NCBI GenBank assembly: GCA_015680685.1
Contig: MNCI01016112.1
Location: 2,666-66,665 of the forward strand
Direction: 5' to 3'
DNA from: Gnetum montanum
Lineage: Eukaryota; Streptophyta; Gnetopsida; Gnetales; Gnetaceae
DNA: 64,000 nt
In this document: positions 44,305 to 55,810 of the stretch, piece after piece
Position numbering within the stretch: position 1 is the first letter of the stretch
How the letters are laid out: each line of letters starts with the position of its first letter
Notes under the pieces: model-generated
The model's database searches: none
Told to the model about the DNA's origin: nothing
What the model saw: the letters and a program-made list of their open reading frames with translations, nothing else
Position numbers and translations under genes: made by a program

Positions 44305-45843
44305 TGTAGTGACCTAAATCGTTGATGTAAGGCTGGAAGGGAAAATAAACACCGAAAGATCATCGGGCAGGCACAGCTAACCCTACCTTTGCTTGAGGGC
44401 AATCTGGAAAAGGGAACGAAGGAAAAGTGCCTTGGATGGTCTGCATGCAAATCAACCAAGGACTTCCCTGATCGTAAACTATGGCTTACACTGGAGTTAT
44501 CGTAACTAATGTCTTTAAAATGTAAACAGAAACGTATGCAGAAACTTTACTGTGAATAAAACGTAAACCAAACATAAATTGAATGTAAATCACAGAGTAA
44601 ACAAAATAAATGGTTGGCAAAATGAACTATATTGTATTGCTTAGAGAATATGTGCACCGGTCAAAATGTAGCTGCACGTGTGGATGGCAGGTCAAGCGTC
44701 GAGCCCCGGGATGATGTGATGTGTGTCAGAAGTACTTGGACGTCAAGATTCAAGTGTGCCCAAGTGCCCAAGGATTATTGGTCTGAGTTTCCTAAGCCAT
44801 CCAACTCCAAAATTTCCAACCCCATTTATGTGAATTGACAGGGTATTTATAGGGTTGGGCCAGGCTCGGGCACAGAATTTGTGAATGGAATCAATAGCTG
44901 GGAGATGAGAGGAAAATGGATCAAGTGACACGTGTCTAATGGATAGCTGTGCATGAGTTGGACATGTGTGGGCAAGCTATGTTCTTAACCAGGTTCATCG
45001 TATCTTACAACATATGGCTTACTCAAGCCCATAGAAGCACATACAATTTAGAACGTGAGGGCTCGGCAAGCCCACAAATGGAAATTTACAATGTGCTACA
45101 AGAGAAATTGACCCTAGCTCACTTGAAACTTTTGTATCTTTGGTTTGACTGCTGCAGGATATTGATTCGAGTGGTTTCGTGATTTCTTGAGGCTTGTCTA
45201 CTTGACAAGAATTTCCAGCGTGAGTTGGTTTTGTCTCAACATGACTTGAGCATGCGCACACGACACTCACACAACACTCACGCTGCAGTGTGAAATCAGC
45301 ATGAGTAAAATTGTGCAATGCAGTGTGAAAATGCAGTGTGACATGACTCGAAGATGATGTATTTTGTTTAAAATTGTGATTTTAAAGCTTGATTCTTGAG
45401 TGCAACTACTCTTTGGCTATAGTTGATCCTGAGAGTGATCTGAAATCTAGAATTTAAGCCTGGATGTGACTTGTTTGGAACCACTTTGAGTAGGTCATGT
45501 TGTAGTCACGCTGTAGTGTGACATGCAACGTGACCTGTGAAATCTTTGTAAAAAATTGCAATTTTGGGCTAAAATCTGGCATTTTGAAAGTTGGGACTGG
45601 AGCTGTCAAGGATGTGCTTTGAGGATGACTTGGGCATTGTAGATCAGAATGTTTTGGCTCAGTTTTAAGACTCCAAGAGTTGGTCACGTTATGGGAAAGC
45701 TTCCAACTTGAGAGGATGAGCAAGCTGTCTTGACTTAGCTAAGCTTGGTGTTCATGCCTTAGCCAAATTTTGCCTCCCAAAAGCTCAAAAGGGCTTGAGA
45801 CATTCTTGTTTCAAAGTGTTAGGCCAAAATTAGTGGTGTTTCA
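44305..45843 (-). repeat. 5' LTR of element C, 1,539 bp
   Basis: It matches 36,778-38,451 from end to end except for about 105 missing bases near 45,300-45,320. TATA box at 44,844-44,851. Ends TGTAGTG and GTGTTTCA on the plus strand. Confidence 0.88.
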
Positions 45844-46080
45844 AGGAACATATTAATCGGGATGCTTATATACCACCTGAAATTCTTGTGGCACTAGTGG
45901 GTTGGATACATCTCACCTGTGAGAAAAAGACATGTTGGATGTTAGATGATCCATTTACTTAGTGTACCTTACTTCTTACTTTAATCTGCCTAGCCTGCGT
46001 AAATGTTGCTATCTTGGGTCCATTCCAACGATGTGAATGATAATTTTGCTAAGGTTAGATAACGCATGTAAGACTAACAA
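45844..46080 (-). other. leader of element A between primer site and insertion C
   Basis: About 240 bases on the gag side of the shared LTR. No coding domain. A T-rich tract ending TTCTCACAG occurs on the element strand near 45,921-45,929, which could be a splice acceptor. Confidence 0.45.
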
Positions 46081-46098
46081 TCCCCAAAAATAGTCCCA
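46081..46098 (-). other. degenerate tRNA-Asp primer-binding site of element A
   Basis: One base inside the LTR the element strand reads TGGGACTATTTTTGGGGA. The Athila/Tat primer site complementary to tRNA-Asp is TGGCGCCGTTGCCGGGGA. Eleven of 18 bases agree, and five of the seven differences are C-to-T or G-to-A. GATTGTT follows, as in relatives. Confidence 0.65.
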
Positions 46099-46099
46099 A

Positions 46100-47004
46100 T
46101 GATGAGCGGCTAGGTACCCCTACGCCCAACCATACGAATCACAGGCGTTCACACATGAATTGGTCGAATTCCGTAGACTGTAAGCACTTAACATACACCA
46201 GGCCCTAATCAACAAAACTTTGGGTTAGAGCAGTCATTATCTTCCCAATCTCACTTGTGAAGTTCTAGTGGCGATGGTTAAGTGAGATTGAGGCAACTAA
46301 TTTTTATGGCTTTTGACTTTATCTTTTGGTGTATAATTAAGGTATGGAAAGTAAGGAATGAAATATTATCTAATCTATAATTATCCTAATCTGTATTCTA
46401 ACTATTCCTAGCATAATTATCTGATCCCATCTTCTGAGCACATTCTGAGCATCCCCTAACCCCTACTGGGTTACCAAGTGTTCGGATTGCGTTCGAGATG
46501 GTTGTACTTATGGTTTCTATGAACTATAAATGAGTGATAGCGATTAAACTAATAATAAGAGAAACTTAAGTAATTATCAAAGCATAGAAATATTAAGCTA
46601 TTAAATGCATTAAATGACTAAGTCCAAATGCTGCAAGGAATGCTTGAAAGGTCATCTTTATTGTCGTTCATGCCAATGGGCTCAGATACATTAGCGCTCG
46701 AATAAAGAGCTGGACACCTCCTTTACACCTACTACAGGCACATGGAAAATATTCTAACTCTCATAGGAACAAACTGCAAGAGCTTCGCTACAACTGACAA
46801 AAAGGTACCTAAGAAGGGTGGAAGCCCTCGTATTATAGGCCAAAAAAGGCACCATGTAAACGAGGCCATGTCGACGCATGGAAGGATGCGTCGACGAGGC
46901 CATGTATACCAGGCCACGTATACGAGGCTGCGTTGACGTGGCCGCGTATACGGGGTCCTGTATACACGGCCTAGTAGATGAAACAACCAAAAAACACTTC
47001 ATCA
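46100..47004 (-). repeat. LTR shared by tandem elements A and B, 905 bp
   Basis: Same ends (TGATGAG...CTTCATCA) and content as 24,680-25,610. Its low side adjoins a primer-binding site, so it is the 5' LTR of A. Its high side adjoins a polypurine tract and the extra ORF of B, so it is also the 3' LTR of B. The TATA region has lost a T (TATTATA, 46,831-46,837). The upstream palindromes are better kept than in the other copy: GTCGAC twice and CGTATACG at 46,917-46,924 and 46,945-46,952. Confidence 0.85.
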
Positions 47005-47015
47005 TACCCCCACAA
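47005..47015 (-). other. polypurine tract of element B
   Basis: Reverse strand TTGTGGGGGTA at the high end of the shared LTR, identical to the tract at 25,611-25,621. Confidence 0.78.
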
Positions 47016-47229
47016 CTAAGTAAAAACTCGTCCTCGAGTTCCTCTTACAATTTGGAAGGTATGGAATTTTATTTACAACACACATGACACACATACAGAC
47101 ATGACACAACATCAATTTTACCAAGTGCTCAAGTGTACAAAGAAGGAAAAATTACAAAAATGGTGGTGTTCAAAGATAAAATTGAACACCTTGCTAGTCC
47201 TGGAGTCTTTGTCATGTAGAAGGATGCAA

Positions 47230-50064
47230 AAATTACTAGAGAAGATCACACCATTCCTAGCAGTAGTGGTTCCGACGAACCTTCCCCAGCCTCTGGCCCA
47301 TGCGATGGTGGTGGCACAAATGATGACTATCCTGCAGTAGCAGCAACTTCTAGAGGTAATCAGAAAGCCTTCAGAAGGGCCCTCATTTTTTCCTCTTTGC
47401 TTCTAGGATCATTCACTGTCCAAGCGGTTTCACCAATGTGTGCTGGAATTGGAACCTCCCAAGGGCATGGCAGCGTAAGAAGGAGCTCTTTCAAATTGAT
47501 GAACCAAGCTACGAACTACTTTCATTCAATGTCGAACGCTTGAATTGATGTCTGCAACTACTGGTAGTCAGTCATCCAATGGGCCAAGTTCTCTACAACC
47601 ATACGTTGTCCTTCAAATCGCATGTGGAGAATTTCAGGCTCCGCATTTGCTACTTCCAATTTTTGCTTTGTTGCTTTGTGTGCTTGGAACTCACCCTTGT
47701 ATAGAGAATACAAGGTGGCCACTTGTTTCTCCAGTGCAGACCGCAATCTCCCGACTATGATCATGGCCAGGTTTGCATAGCGAAGGTTGGCAAGCTCCAT
47801 ATATTCTGTCATTTCCTCAATCTACAACTCTTTGAGGCAGATTTCCACTTGATTGTAGGCATTCAACCTAGCAAAGATAGGTTGCCATACCTTGCCTCCC
47901 TCTCAGAGCTGCTGGAGCACTTGGTTCATTTTAGCCTTTGTGACTTGAATTTGTTTTTCATTTACCTCCTTTTGCAATCCCACTTGGTCCCTGTAATGAT
48001 TCTTGATTTTTTCAAATTTCAGGGCCTCATTCTTCCAAGTGGAAATTTTGATGGCAAATTTCTATCACAGACTTTGAACCTCCTACATGGACAAATTTCA
48101 ATTCTCAGTGGCCAGCCTTCTTACATCAGCACTCACCCTAGCTAGCTCTTCCTGTTGTTGGTGAATAAAAGTTTTCATATGCTCATTTTTAGCACCAACA
48201 TTATGCAGGCGATGGACCTCTGGAGTCAACCTGATGTTCTCCTGGAAAACCTCTGCTAAGTCCTTATCTAAATGGTATATCTAAGCATCTGCCAAGGCCT
48301 TATCAAAGATCGTCGACTCTCACTCATCCTCAACTATCTGAAGCTTAACCTAAAGCTGTTGAAAAGCTTCATCTCTGGTGATCTCATGGTTGAGGAGAGC
48401 TGGATCGGCAAGTTGGGTTCTTAACTGGGTGACTTCTGTTGCCAAGCGTTGACTGTTGGCTTGAGAAGATTTAAGTTTTCCTTCCAAAATTAGGCTCTTA
48501 CCCCTTTCTGAAAGTAGCTCTAACTGGGTTGCAGTGATGTTATTCAGAAGGTCAAGGACATTTGGTAGTGGTTGCCTAGTTCCCACCAATCAGTCCAAAA
48601 GTTCTTTGTGTTGTGCTACATCCATCCTGCTACGTGAAGTGATACTATGTCTTGAAGCCCATGCCACATCTAGTATAGGCACGCCCGATGAGTTGAGAAC
48701 TGTAGCAATTGTATTAACAACCACTTTAGCCATAATCTCCTATCCTTGGTGCTGCATCACTAGGACTATCACCGCTTCACCATCTTCCAAGCATACCGAG
48801 AAGGTAGCAGCATTCCCTGAAATTTTGAGAAATAGCTATTGGGTTGATACAGTTACCTCTCAGATGTTAGGATCTATTTTTTTTGGCACTTGTGTTCGGG
48901 TGGTGGAGAACATCGACCCTACCCTTTCTAACAAACTAACTGATCAAGCCACTTGCTCAAAGTGGCTCATTACAGGGTGATAAACCGAAGGATCTTCCCC
49001 TCCACCAGTCCTACCAGATTGCTCTTGCTAGAACAAGAGCATTTTTTGGATTTTGCGGATGTGTTCTGCAAAAGTCTGTGATCTCAACCTTGTCATTTGA
49101 GCAGGTGGTGGAGGTGGTTGCTTCTCTTCCTTCATCTGTGTAGTGGCAGGAGTCCTATCTTTCATCATTTCATGCCATGACGCAATCGAGACATGTCGAA
49201 TTGTATCATTGGTGTAACATGTTATCCATGCCTGTTTGTACAATTTTCTAATTAGGGAAGGAAATGGAAGAGCTCATCTTCCACATTTTCTTTTAGCAAA
49301 CCTCTTTTCAATCTTCAAGAATATCAACTCAAGGTGGCAGAGGCATGAGCGGAGAAGGCCATGATTTTGCTGGGTCTTACCATTAGGTTTAGATGATAAG
49401 ACACGATCTTCGAATATACCCTCTTCACGGTGGTTAGGGTGCCAAACTCCTTGTGATCTACTCCATAGCACCATTGGATCCACTCCCCTTTTACCTCAGG
49501 GTCTACTTGTTTTGGGATTTCTACCACATCTTCTCTGGTCTCTAGCAACACTAGAGCTTGCACTATTGCCTCTGTAGAGTAAGAGACATAAATGTCCTTA
49601 ATCCATACTCTAGACATCGGTTGCCGATTTGTCCAGAAGAGATAGGCTTCTCCTAGGTACCATTCACCACTAGTTGTGAGGATCGGCCACATAGGAGAAC
49701 TTTGCAATTGGAGTCTCACATCTTCTGGTGCACTTTTGAGAAATGGTTGAAAGTTTAGCTCTTGTAGGACCATCTGTTGCACTTCTCGTGGCTTGATAGC
49801 ATCAAGACAGGCTTGGGTTAGGGTGACTTCAAGCCTTGGTGCTATCCTCGGAGTTTCATCTCCCTACGATTGCTTGCTGGGAAACTCCTCTTCAGGAATT
49901 TGATGGATAGATTCCACACCAGGTCCTTTGCAAAGGGAGCCAGTCGCATGAGATCCATTCGCATGCCCTAGTTGTTGCACGCCTCATCCCCTTTCCATTT
50001 GTGGACGCTTGTCCCTCGGTTGTGATGGTCCTTTGCCCCTTGGATCCCTCGATTTGGGTGCCAT
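47230..50064 (-). pseudogene. extra ORF of B: transposase-32-like domain plus coiled coil
   Basis: Homologous to the extra ORF of A. The start ATG at 50,062-50,064 gives MAPKSRDPRGKGPSQ, right after TTGCAG. The transposase-32-like block (49,782-49,324) keeps WIKDIYVSYSTEAIVQAL and VYSKIVSYHLNLMVRPSKI. Coiled coils lie at 48,589-48,350 (QLELLSERGKSLILEGKLKS) and 47,812-47,558 (LEKQVATLYSLYKGEFQAHK). A stop at about codon 67 is in the same place as in A (TAG here, TAA in A). The next stop of A (TGA, 28,405-28,407) is CGA here (49,786-49,788). The 3' end is approximate. Confidence 0.62.
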
Positions 50065-50369
50065 CTGCAATCAAACATAACCACCCATTAGACCATGCAT
50101 AAGTAGCTCAAATTGGTCCTTATACACCTTCTTATTTTTACTAAGTTATGTTGTTGGCATGGGCATCCCATTAAGTCCCCCGAAGTGTTAATTCATGGGT
50201 TAGAGCAAAAAACAATGAAGGAATAAGTTGGAGTTTAAGCTTATTGTTTTCATTTCTTCCCTTTTGAGGTGCAAAGTCTTAATTAACTAATTAACTAATT
50301 AATTGATTGATTACTCATATGCTTCACCCCCCCCCCCCCCCCCCCCCCNACCCAAGATTGACAGCATAC
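50065..50369 (-). other. probable 5' intron of the extra ORF (copy B)
   Basis: The donor AGAG|GTATGC and acceptor TTGCAG|ATG correspond to those of copy A. A run of 22 C (50,327-50,348) followed by N at 50,349 lies inside it, where A has CCCCCCGCCCC. The run length is probably unreliable. Confidence 0.45.
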
Positions 50370-50511
50370 CTCTGGTTTCTTAAGAGGGCAAGGATCGGTT
50401 GATGTGGATGCGTGATGGAATGTAGGTGCTTGGGAAGAAGTTCGTCAAAAAAAATGGCAACATCTTCCCCCAATTTGTTTGAAAAATGATGGAAAATCAA
50501 AGCACAATGAC

Positions 50512-50610
50512 CATATATATAGGGATTGGGCACTTCATTGATGGGGTCATGTATATGCGGCCGCATATATGCAGGTGGCTGCGTATATGGGGCCTCGTAT
50601 ATGCAGGGTG
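50512..50610 (-). promoter_or_regulatory. internal promoter of the extra ORF (copy B)
   Basis: TATA box at 50,514-50,521 in the position matching 29,109-29,116. Upstream of it is a perfect 18-base palindrome centred on GCGGCCGC (50,552-50,569), then GCGTATAT and CGTATATGC units. Copy A has a different perfect palindrome at the equivalent place. Confidence 0.5.
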
Positions 50611-52135
50611 TCGCACCTGTCGACCAACATTGACCAGCCCATAAAAAGTTAAAAAATGAATTTAAAACCCCAAATTGGGTGGTTCAAGAGCTTAAGAGAC
50701 TGGGAATGTGATCAAGGACACGAGGAAGGTAACTTGGGCTACAAAAAGAGTCAAAGGTAGGAGAACATGGAAAAAAGAACTCCACGGGGAAGAAATCAAG
50801 TAATGGGGCATGAAAACAATCAGCCACGAAATCAAAAGGATAGGGGGATTAACAAACAAAACCAAGAATATGTAAGTGGGTCCTCCCCATAGTAGGCAAT
50901 AGCCATAATAGTCCTTGCATATCCTTAACACCAGAGTCCGTGGGCTCTGGGATTAAGAAATGGTGATTGCAAGTTAAGACGCCCATCCAAGTGAACCTAC
51001 CAAGGCATGAGAAGTCCATGGAAACTATGACGAACTTTCAAAACATAAGACAGGAAATGAGGTAAGTTATGGAGAGAAATGGGTGAAGAGAGAGACGAGA
51101 GAGTGGAATTCCAATCACTGGTCACATGAAACCCAGTGTGCAGTTGTGGTTAAGTGACCCGATAAAACCTTTCCTAAGTTCAGACCCAAAACCATCTACA
51201 TACAGTGACATCACAGCAACAGACGAAGCCCTAACCATGCCCCAAGTAGACAAGAATGCATCCATAGAGAACCACCACTCCAATAGATGCGAGAGGAAGA
51301 AAGGAAAACAAGATGAAGTTATAGGGGACAAATAAAGTCCCATAACTAGTGCTTGTGGCTCGTGAGAGGCAGTCTAAGGGGTGTGCTTTGAATTCCCACA
51401 TAGTGATGACTTGATTTTTTTTCATGTGCTTTCATGGGAACCACACCATGCAAAGAACCATGCTTGTTTGCATGCATTCGACCAAGGGGTGTGCTTTGAA
51501 TCCTCATGCTTATGTGTTTTTTTTTTTTTTGGATTGTTTGGTGAGGACCACACCATGCAAGGTCAAATTGCCCAAGAGCTTCCTTGTAGAGAAGAATGTG
51601 GAGTCGTAGGAAATCCATAAGGACACATCGGCCACTTGGGGGATAGAAGAGGACAACGAATGTTGCATTCCCCTTGAAGTCACATACGATTCCAACCGTT
51701 GGATCATCCTCGAGTCTGGGAACTACACAAGTCACACATTAATTAAAATATTTTTAAGTGAAGGGGTTGCATGTTTCCAATGGAAGGAGAACCATGAAGT
51801 GGGTGAATGGGTGGATGACGTGGACTCACTGCCGACTTTATGAGCTAAAAATAGATGTAAAGTCCAAGGACAACAATGCAAGGGCGGGAGCTAGATAACT
51901 AGGTGGACTATTGTACATGACCCATCATAACGAAAACCATCTACGCTAGACACCTGATGACAATAAGACAACGTATTAGCAATCACTTGAAAATGAAACA
52001 CACACAAAGAAATGGAAAATAATTAAATAAGGGAAAAAATTAACAAAAAATTGGCAAATGTATGAACAATGTTGAAATAACAAAAAAGTGTAAAACAAAA
52101 AATTTCAAAAATAGTAAGGGGTGTAGTGGAATGGA
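50611..52135 (-). other. spacer between integrase and extra ORF, element B
   Basis: Colinear with 29,206-30,780 of A. No domain recognised on either strand. Confidence 0.6.
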
Positions 52136-52139
52136 TTAG

Positions 52140-54148
52140 CAGGGATGACGGTCTCCCCCATGACTGGGTGGAAAGGAGGATATGCAAAAAATGGAATGAG
52201 GTTGTCCCAGTGATGATGAGGTGGAAACACTATTAGGTGGAGTTCACAGAAAGGTTTTAGTTGTTGCCGCTTGACCAACTACATTTGTGTGAGGTCCTCA
52301 GGTTTGTGGATAAGCAAGGCCCTGGATGGGAAGGTCTTGAAGACAATGTAAGGTCCCTCCCATAGCGTTTGGAACTTGGTCGATTGTGGTACATGTGAGG
52401 GGTTCCAATACAACACCTTGTCTCCACATCTAAATGTGACCCTCCGAATCCTAAGATCATGTCATTTTTTGTTGTAGGCCTTGTGGATCTCATTTGAAGA
52501 TAGGGCCACTAATCGATTCTCATCTAGCACACTTAAATTGATGAGTCATTCTTGTTGTGCTAGCGGTAGGTCAAGGCCTAAGTCACTAGCAGTGGATAGT
52601 ATCTGGAGTTCTGCCTGGATTGGAAGTTTTGGTAGCTTACCATACACTAACTCATAGGGAGAGTTCCCTATAGGAAGTTTCCAAGTGGGGCGATAGGCCC
52701 AAAGGGCATCATTAAGTTTGGTGCTCCAATCCCTTCTATATTTGTTGATGGTTTAGGTGAGGATCTTGGTGATCTACCTATTAGTGACTTCGGCCTGCCC
52801 ATTGGCTTAAGGGTGATAGAGTGTTGTAAATTTATGGATGACCCCCAAGTGTTGCATGAGTTTTCAAAAAGTGACACCTATGAAATGAGTGCCATTATTT
52901 GAGATGAGTGCACATGGCACTCCAAACCTATTGATGATGTGTTGTTGGACAAATCATGCGATGGTATTTGAAGAACAGTTGATGACGGCTGTCACTTCTG
53001 CCCACTTTGTGTAGTAGTCCACAACTACGATGATATATGCCTTTTCATTTGACAAGGGTGTGATAGGCCCCATGAAGTCGATGCCCCAAATGTTGAAGGG
53101 CTCCAGTGGCTTGATCCACTGTTGAGGGCTCTAGTGGCTGGCATCGTTCATAGTAGCGAGTGAAGCATTATGCATCCCTGAAAATTGTGGACTAGTAATA
53201 CCCTACAAGAAGGATCTTAATGGCTATGTCGCATCTAGCATAGTGGCCTCCATAAGGGCCCTTGTGAGCATCTTGAAGGACGCGTAGTGTATCATTATCA
53301 GGGACACACCATTGAATCAAGCCATCTGCAGACACATTGTAAAGGTGACCGCTGATTTCCATGAAGTGCTTGGCCCTATGGAGAAATTGTTATTTTTACC
53401 TATGGTCCCACTCCTTCAGCAAAGTCCTAAGTTGTGATGTAGGTGAGGATGTGGCTAAACCAAGGGGATTCCTTGAGCACTTGCGGATCAACTACATCTG
53501 TGAAGAGGAGTTCATCTAGAAATTGGTCAGCGACGGGCTCCTCCTCTTCTGCGCCATCCCATCGCAATCAAGACAAGTGATCAGCAACCACATTCTCGAT
53601 CCCCTTTCGGTCTACCATGGTGAGGTCAAACTTCTAAAGAATCACTAGCCAATGGATGATGCGAGGGCTCACTGTTGGTTTGTTCATAAAGAACCAAATA
53701 ACACTGTGGCCAGTATGCACAAACACCTTTTATCCAAGCACATAGCATCGAAATTTGTCCAAGGCGAACAACACCGCCATCAACTCCTTTTTAGTGGTGG
53801 TGTAGTTAAGCTGAGCACCCACAATGATACGGCTTGCACAATGGATATAGTATGAACATTTTTTATCATCACATTATGTAAGCTTAGCTTGGACCAATCA
53901 GGTGCCCATAGAACTGGAGTTTTTATGAGTTTCTATTTAAGCAATTGGAATTCCGATTCACATTCCTTGGTCTAGATGAACTGAGCATCTTTCTTTATAA
54001 GTTATACCAACAGCTTGGTGAACTTTGAGAAGTTTTCAATGAAGCACCAGTAGTAACCAGTGTGGCCAAGGAATGACCGAACATCTTTTACGGTGCTTGG
54101 TTGTCAGGTGACTCCTTAGATGACCTTGATATTTTCAAGATCCATGCT
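52140..54148 (-). pseudogene. pol of element B: integrase, RNase H, end of RT
   Basis: Colinear with 30,780-32,781 of A but more decayed. Integrase blocks (GLDFMGP-like at about 53,080, YELVYGK-like near 52,660, WEG-Y-VF near 52,350) are recognisable. The stretch 53,120-53,170 is rearranged in the zinc-binding region. RNase H (53,900-53,640) lacks about 55 bases found in A, removing the MTDASNYALG strand with a catalytic Asp. RT is cut by element D. Confidence 0.7.
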
Positions 54149-55810
54149 TGTACTGTCCGAAATCTTCGGTGTAAGGCTGGAGGAAAAATGAACTTCAAAA
54201 GACCTCTGGACAGATATAGACGACCCTACCTTCGTGTGAGGGCAAGCTGGAAAAAAAAAGGCAGAGTGCCTTGGATGGTCTACACACAGATCAACCAAGG
54301 ACTTCCCCAAGCGTACGCTACTACCTGCGCTAGGGTTATCATCACGAAACGTGAAACAAAGAAAATGATGTAACACAAAGAAAAGTAACGGAGCGTAATG
54401 AAATGTAACAGAACTTAATGAACGTAATGAAACGTAAACATAAATAAAATGTACACAGGAACATGCAATAGAATGGAAAATTTATAGAAGTAAATTAGAG
54501 TAGGACAATGGATGACAAATAATGAACAATGCTATATTAATCAATGAGATGTGCACTGGTCAAAATGTAGTTGCATTGCAAGTCAAACATTAAGCTTTGA
54601 TGCGAGGTGCCTACAGGCACTCAGAATCATGTGCATCTGGGCTCAAGATTGCTTATTCTCTTGCTTCAAATTTTTCCAACCTTGTTTATGTCGATGAACA
54701 GGGTACTTATGCATTTTTCTAGGCTTGGGAGTCGGATTGAATGGGATCAATGACTACGAGATGAGAGAAAAACGGATCGCACAATAGGTGTACGTGCGCA
54801 ACTACGTTCTAGACCAGGTGCACTATATCTTACAACGCAAGCTAGCTTACACTCATGGAAGTAGCGTAAGAGCTTGAAAATCTCACCAATGGTGAAGCTT
54901 ACAATGAAAATTTACAATGAATTTGCAATTAAAATTTGACTCCAGCTCGCTTGAAACTTCATCGTCTCTTGGATTGACTACTGCAGGACATTGATTTGAG
55001 AGGTTCTATGGCTATTTGAGATGTTTTTTGTTTCATCAAGGCTATCAGCGTGAGTTGATCTTGCCCTAGTGTGTCTTCGGCATGTGTCTAAAATGCTCTA
55101 GGCCACTTTTGGCAGCTCACGCTGTCAGCGTGACTTGGGTGTGACCTGGGCATGAGCTAGGCGTGAGCTAGTTGAAATGATTCATTTCGCATCAAATCTT
55201 GATTTTCAAGGCCTGTTTTTCAAGTGTAACTATTGCCTGTCCTTGGGGGCCACCTGGATGCTGACTTTGAGCCTGTTTGTTCTTGACTTGAGCCATTTTA
55301 GTAACTCATGTTGGGCTCAAGCTGTGGGCGTGACCTGGGCGTGAGCTAGGTGTAACCAAGCCAAAATTCCGTGTTTGACACCCAAACTTTGATTTTTTTG
55401 AAGCCTGTTAATAAGTAGAACTGTTTCCTATCCTTAGAAGTTGAGTTGATGCTGACATTGTGCTTGGGACTGCTTGTTTAGACTAGTTTATGTTTGGTCA
55501 CGCTAGGCTCACGCTCCAGCATGACCCTGGTGTGAGCAGTGGAAGCAATGTATTTTCTAGCCCAAAATCAGTATTCTGAGGGTTGGGAACCTGGGGTAAC
55601 CATTAGTGGACCTTTAGGGTGACTTGTACCTTTAAAATCAGGCCATTTTAACACTGTATTGAGTCACTCACGCTGGGAGCAAGCTAGCCTTACAACATGA
55701 GCAAGCTGGCTTAAGTTCGATGCCATAGTCGAGAGTTTTCTTCTCAATACTCGAGAGGCTCTAAATTATTCTCATTTCAAAGTGTTGAGCTAAAATTTTG
55801 TGGTGTTTCA
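54149..55810 (-). repeat. 3' LTR of element D, 1,662 bp
   Basis: Plus strand start TGTACTGTCCGAAATC and end GTGTTTCA, as in the C LTRs, with diverged middle. The TATA box has decayed (GCATAAGTACC, about 54,700). AGCGTGA/TCACGCT motifs are dense at 55,045-55,690. A polypurine tract (reverse AAAGAGGGGCCAA) adjoins at 55,811-55,823. Confidence 0.85.

Larger units (their letters stand above)
36778..45843 (-). mobile_element. Tat-like Ty3/gypsy element C with two LTRs, gag and protease only
   Basis: LTRs at 36,778-38,451 (3') and 44,305-45,843 (5') share their ends: plus strand TGTASTGACC at the low end and TGGTGTTTYA at the high end. The internal part of 5.85 kb has, high to low, primer site, 14-bp repeat leader, gag, protease, then untranslated sequence. 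RT, RNase H and integrase are absent, although the related element D has them. It is inserted in element A between leader and gag. The flanking 5-mers (ATTGA, AGGAA) do not match. Confidence 0.85.
24680..47004 (-). mobile_element. Athila-like Ty3/gypsy element A, nearly full length, split by element C
   Basis: Reverse strand, high to low: LTR (46,100-47,004), tRNA-Asp-like primer site, leader, [element C], gag, protease, RT, RNase H, integrase, spacer, extra ORF with its own TATA box, polypurine tract, 3' LTR (24,680-25,610). Without C it is about 13.3 kb. The RT/RNase H and DQKGTENVV-DH-SRL motifs, a single RNase H and the tRNA-Asp-type primer site fit the Athila side of plant non-chromovirus gypsy. 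All genes are broken. Confidence 0.8.
46100..54148 (-). mobile_element. Athila-like element B, tandem copy of A, cut by element D
   Basis: From the shared LTR upward: polypurine tract, extra ORF, internal TATA, spacer, integrase, RNase H and the end of RT, colinear with 24,680-32,781 of A. The match stops at 54,148 exactly where the LTR of D begins, at the point equivalent to 32,781 in A. The rest of B is not in the window. Confidence 0.82.
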
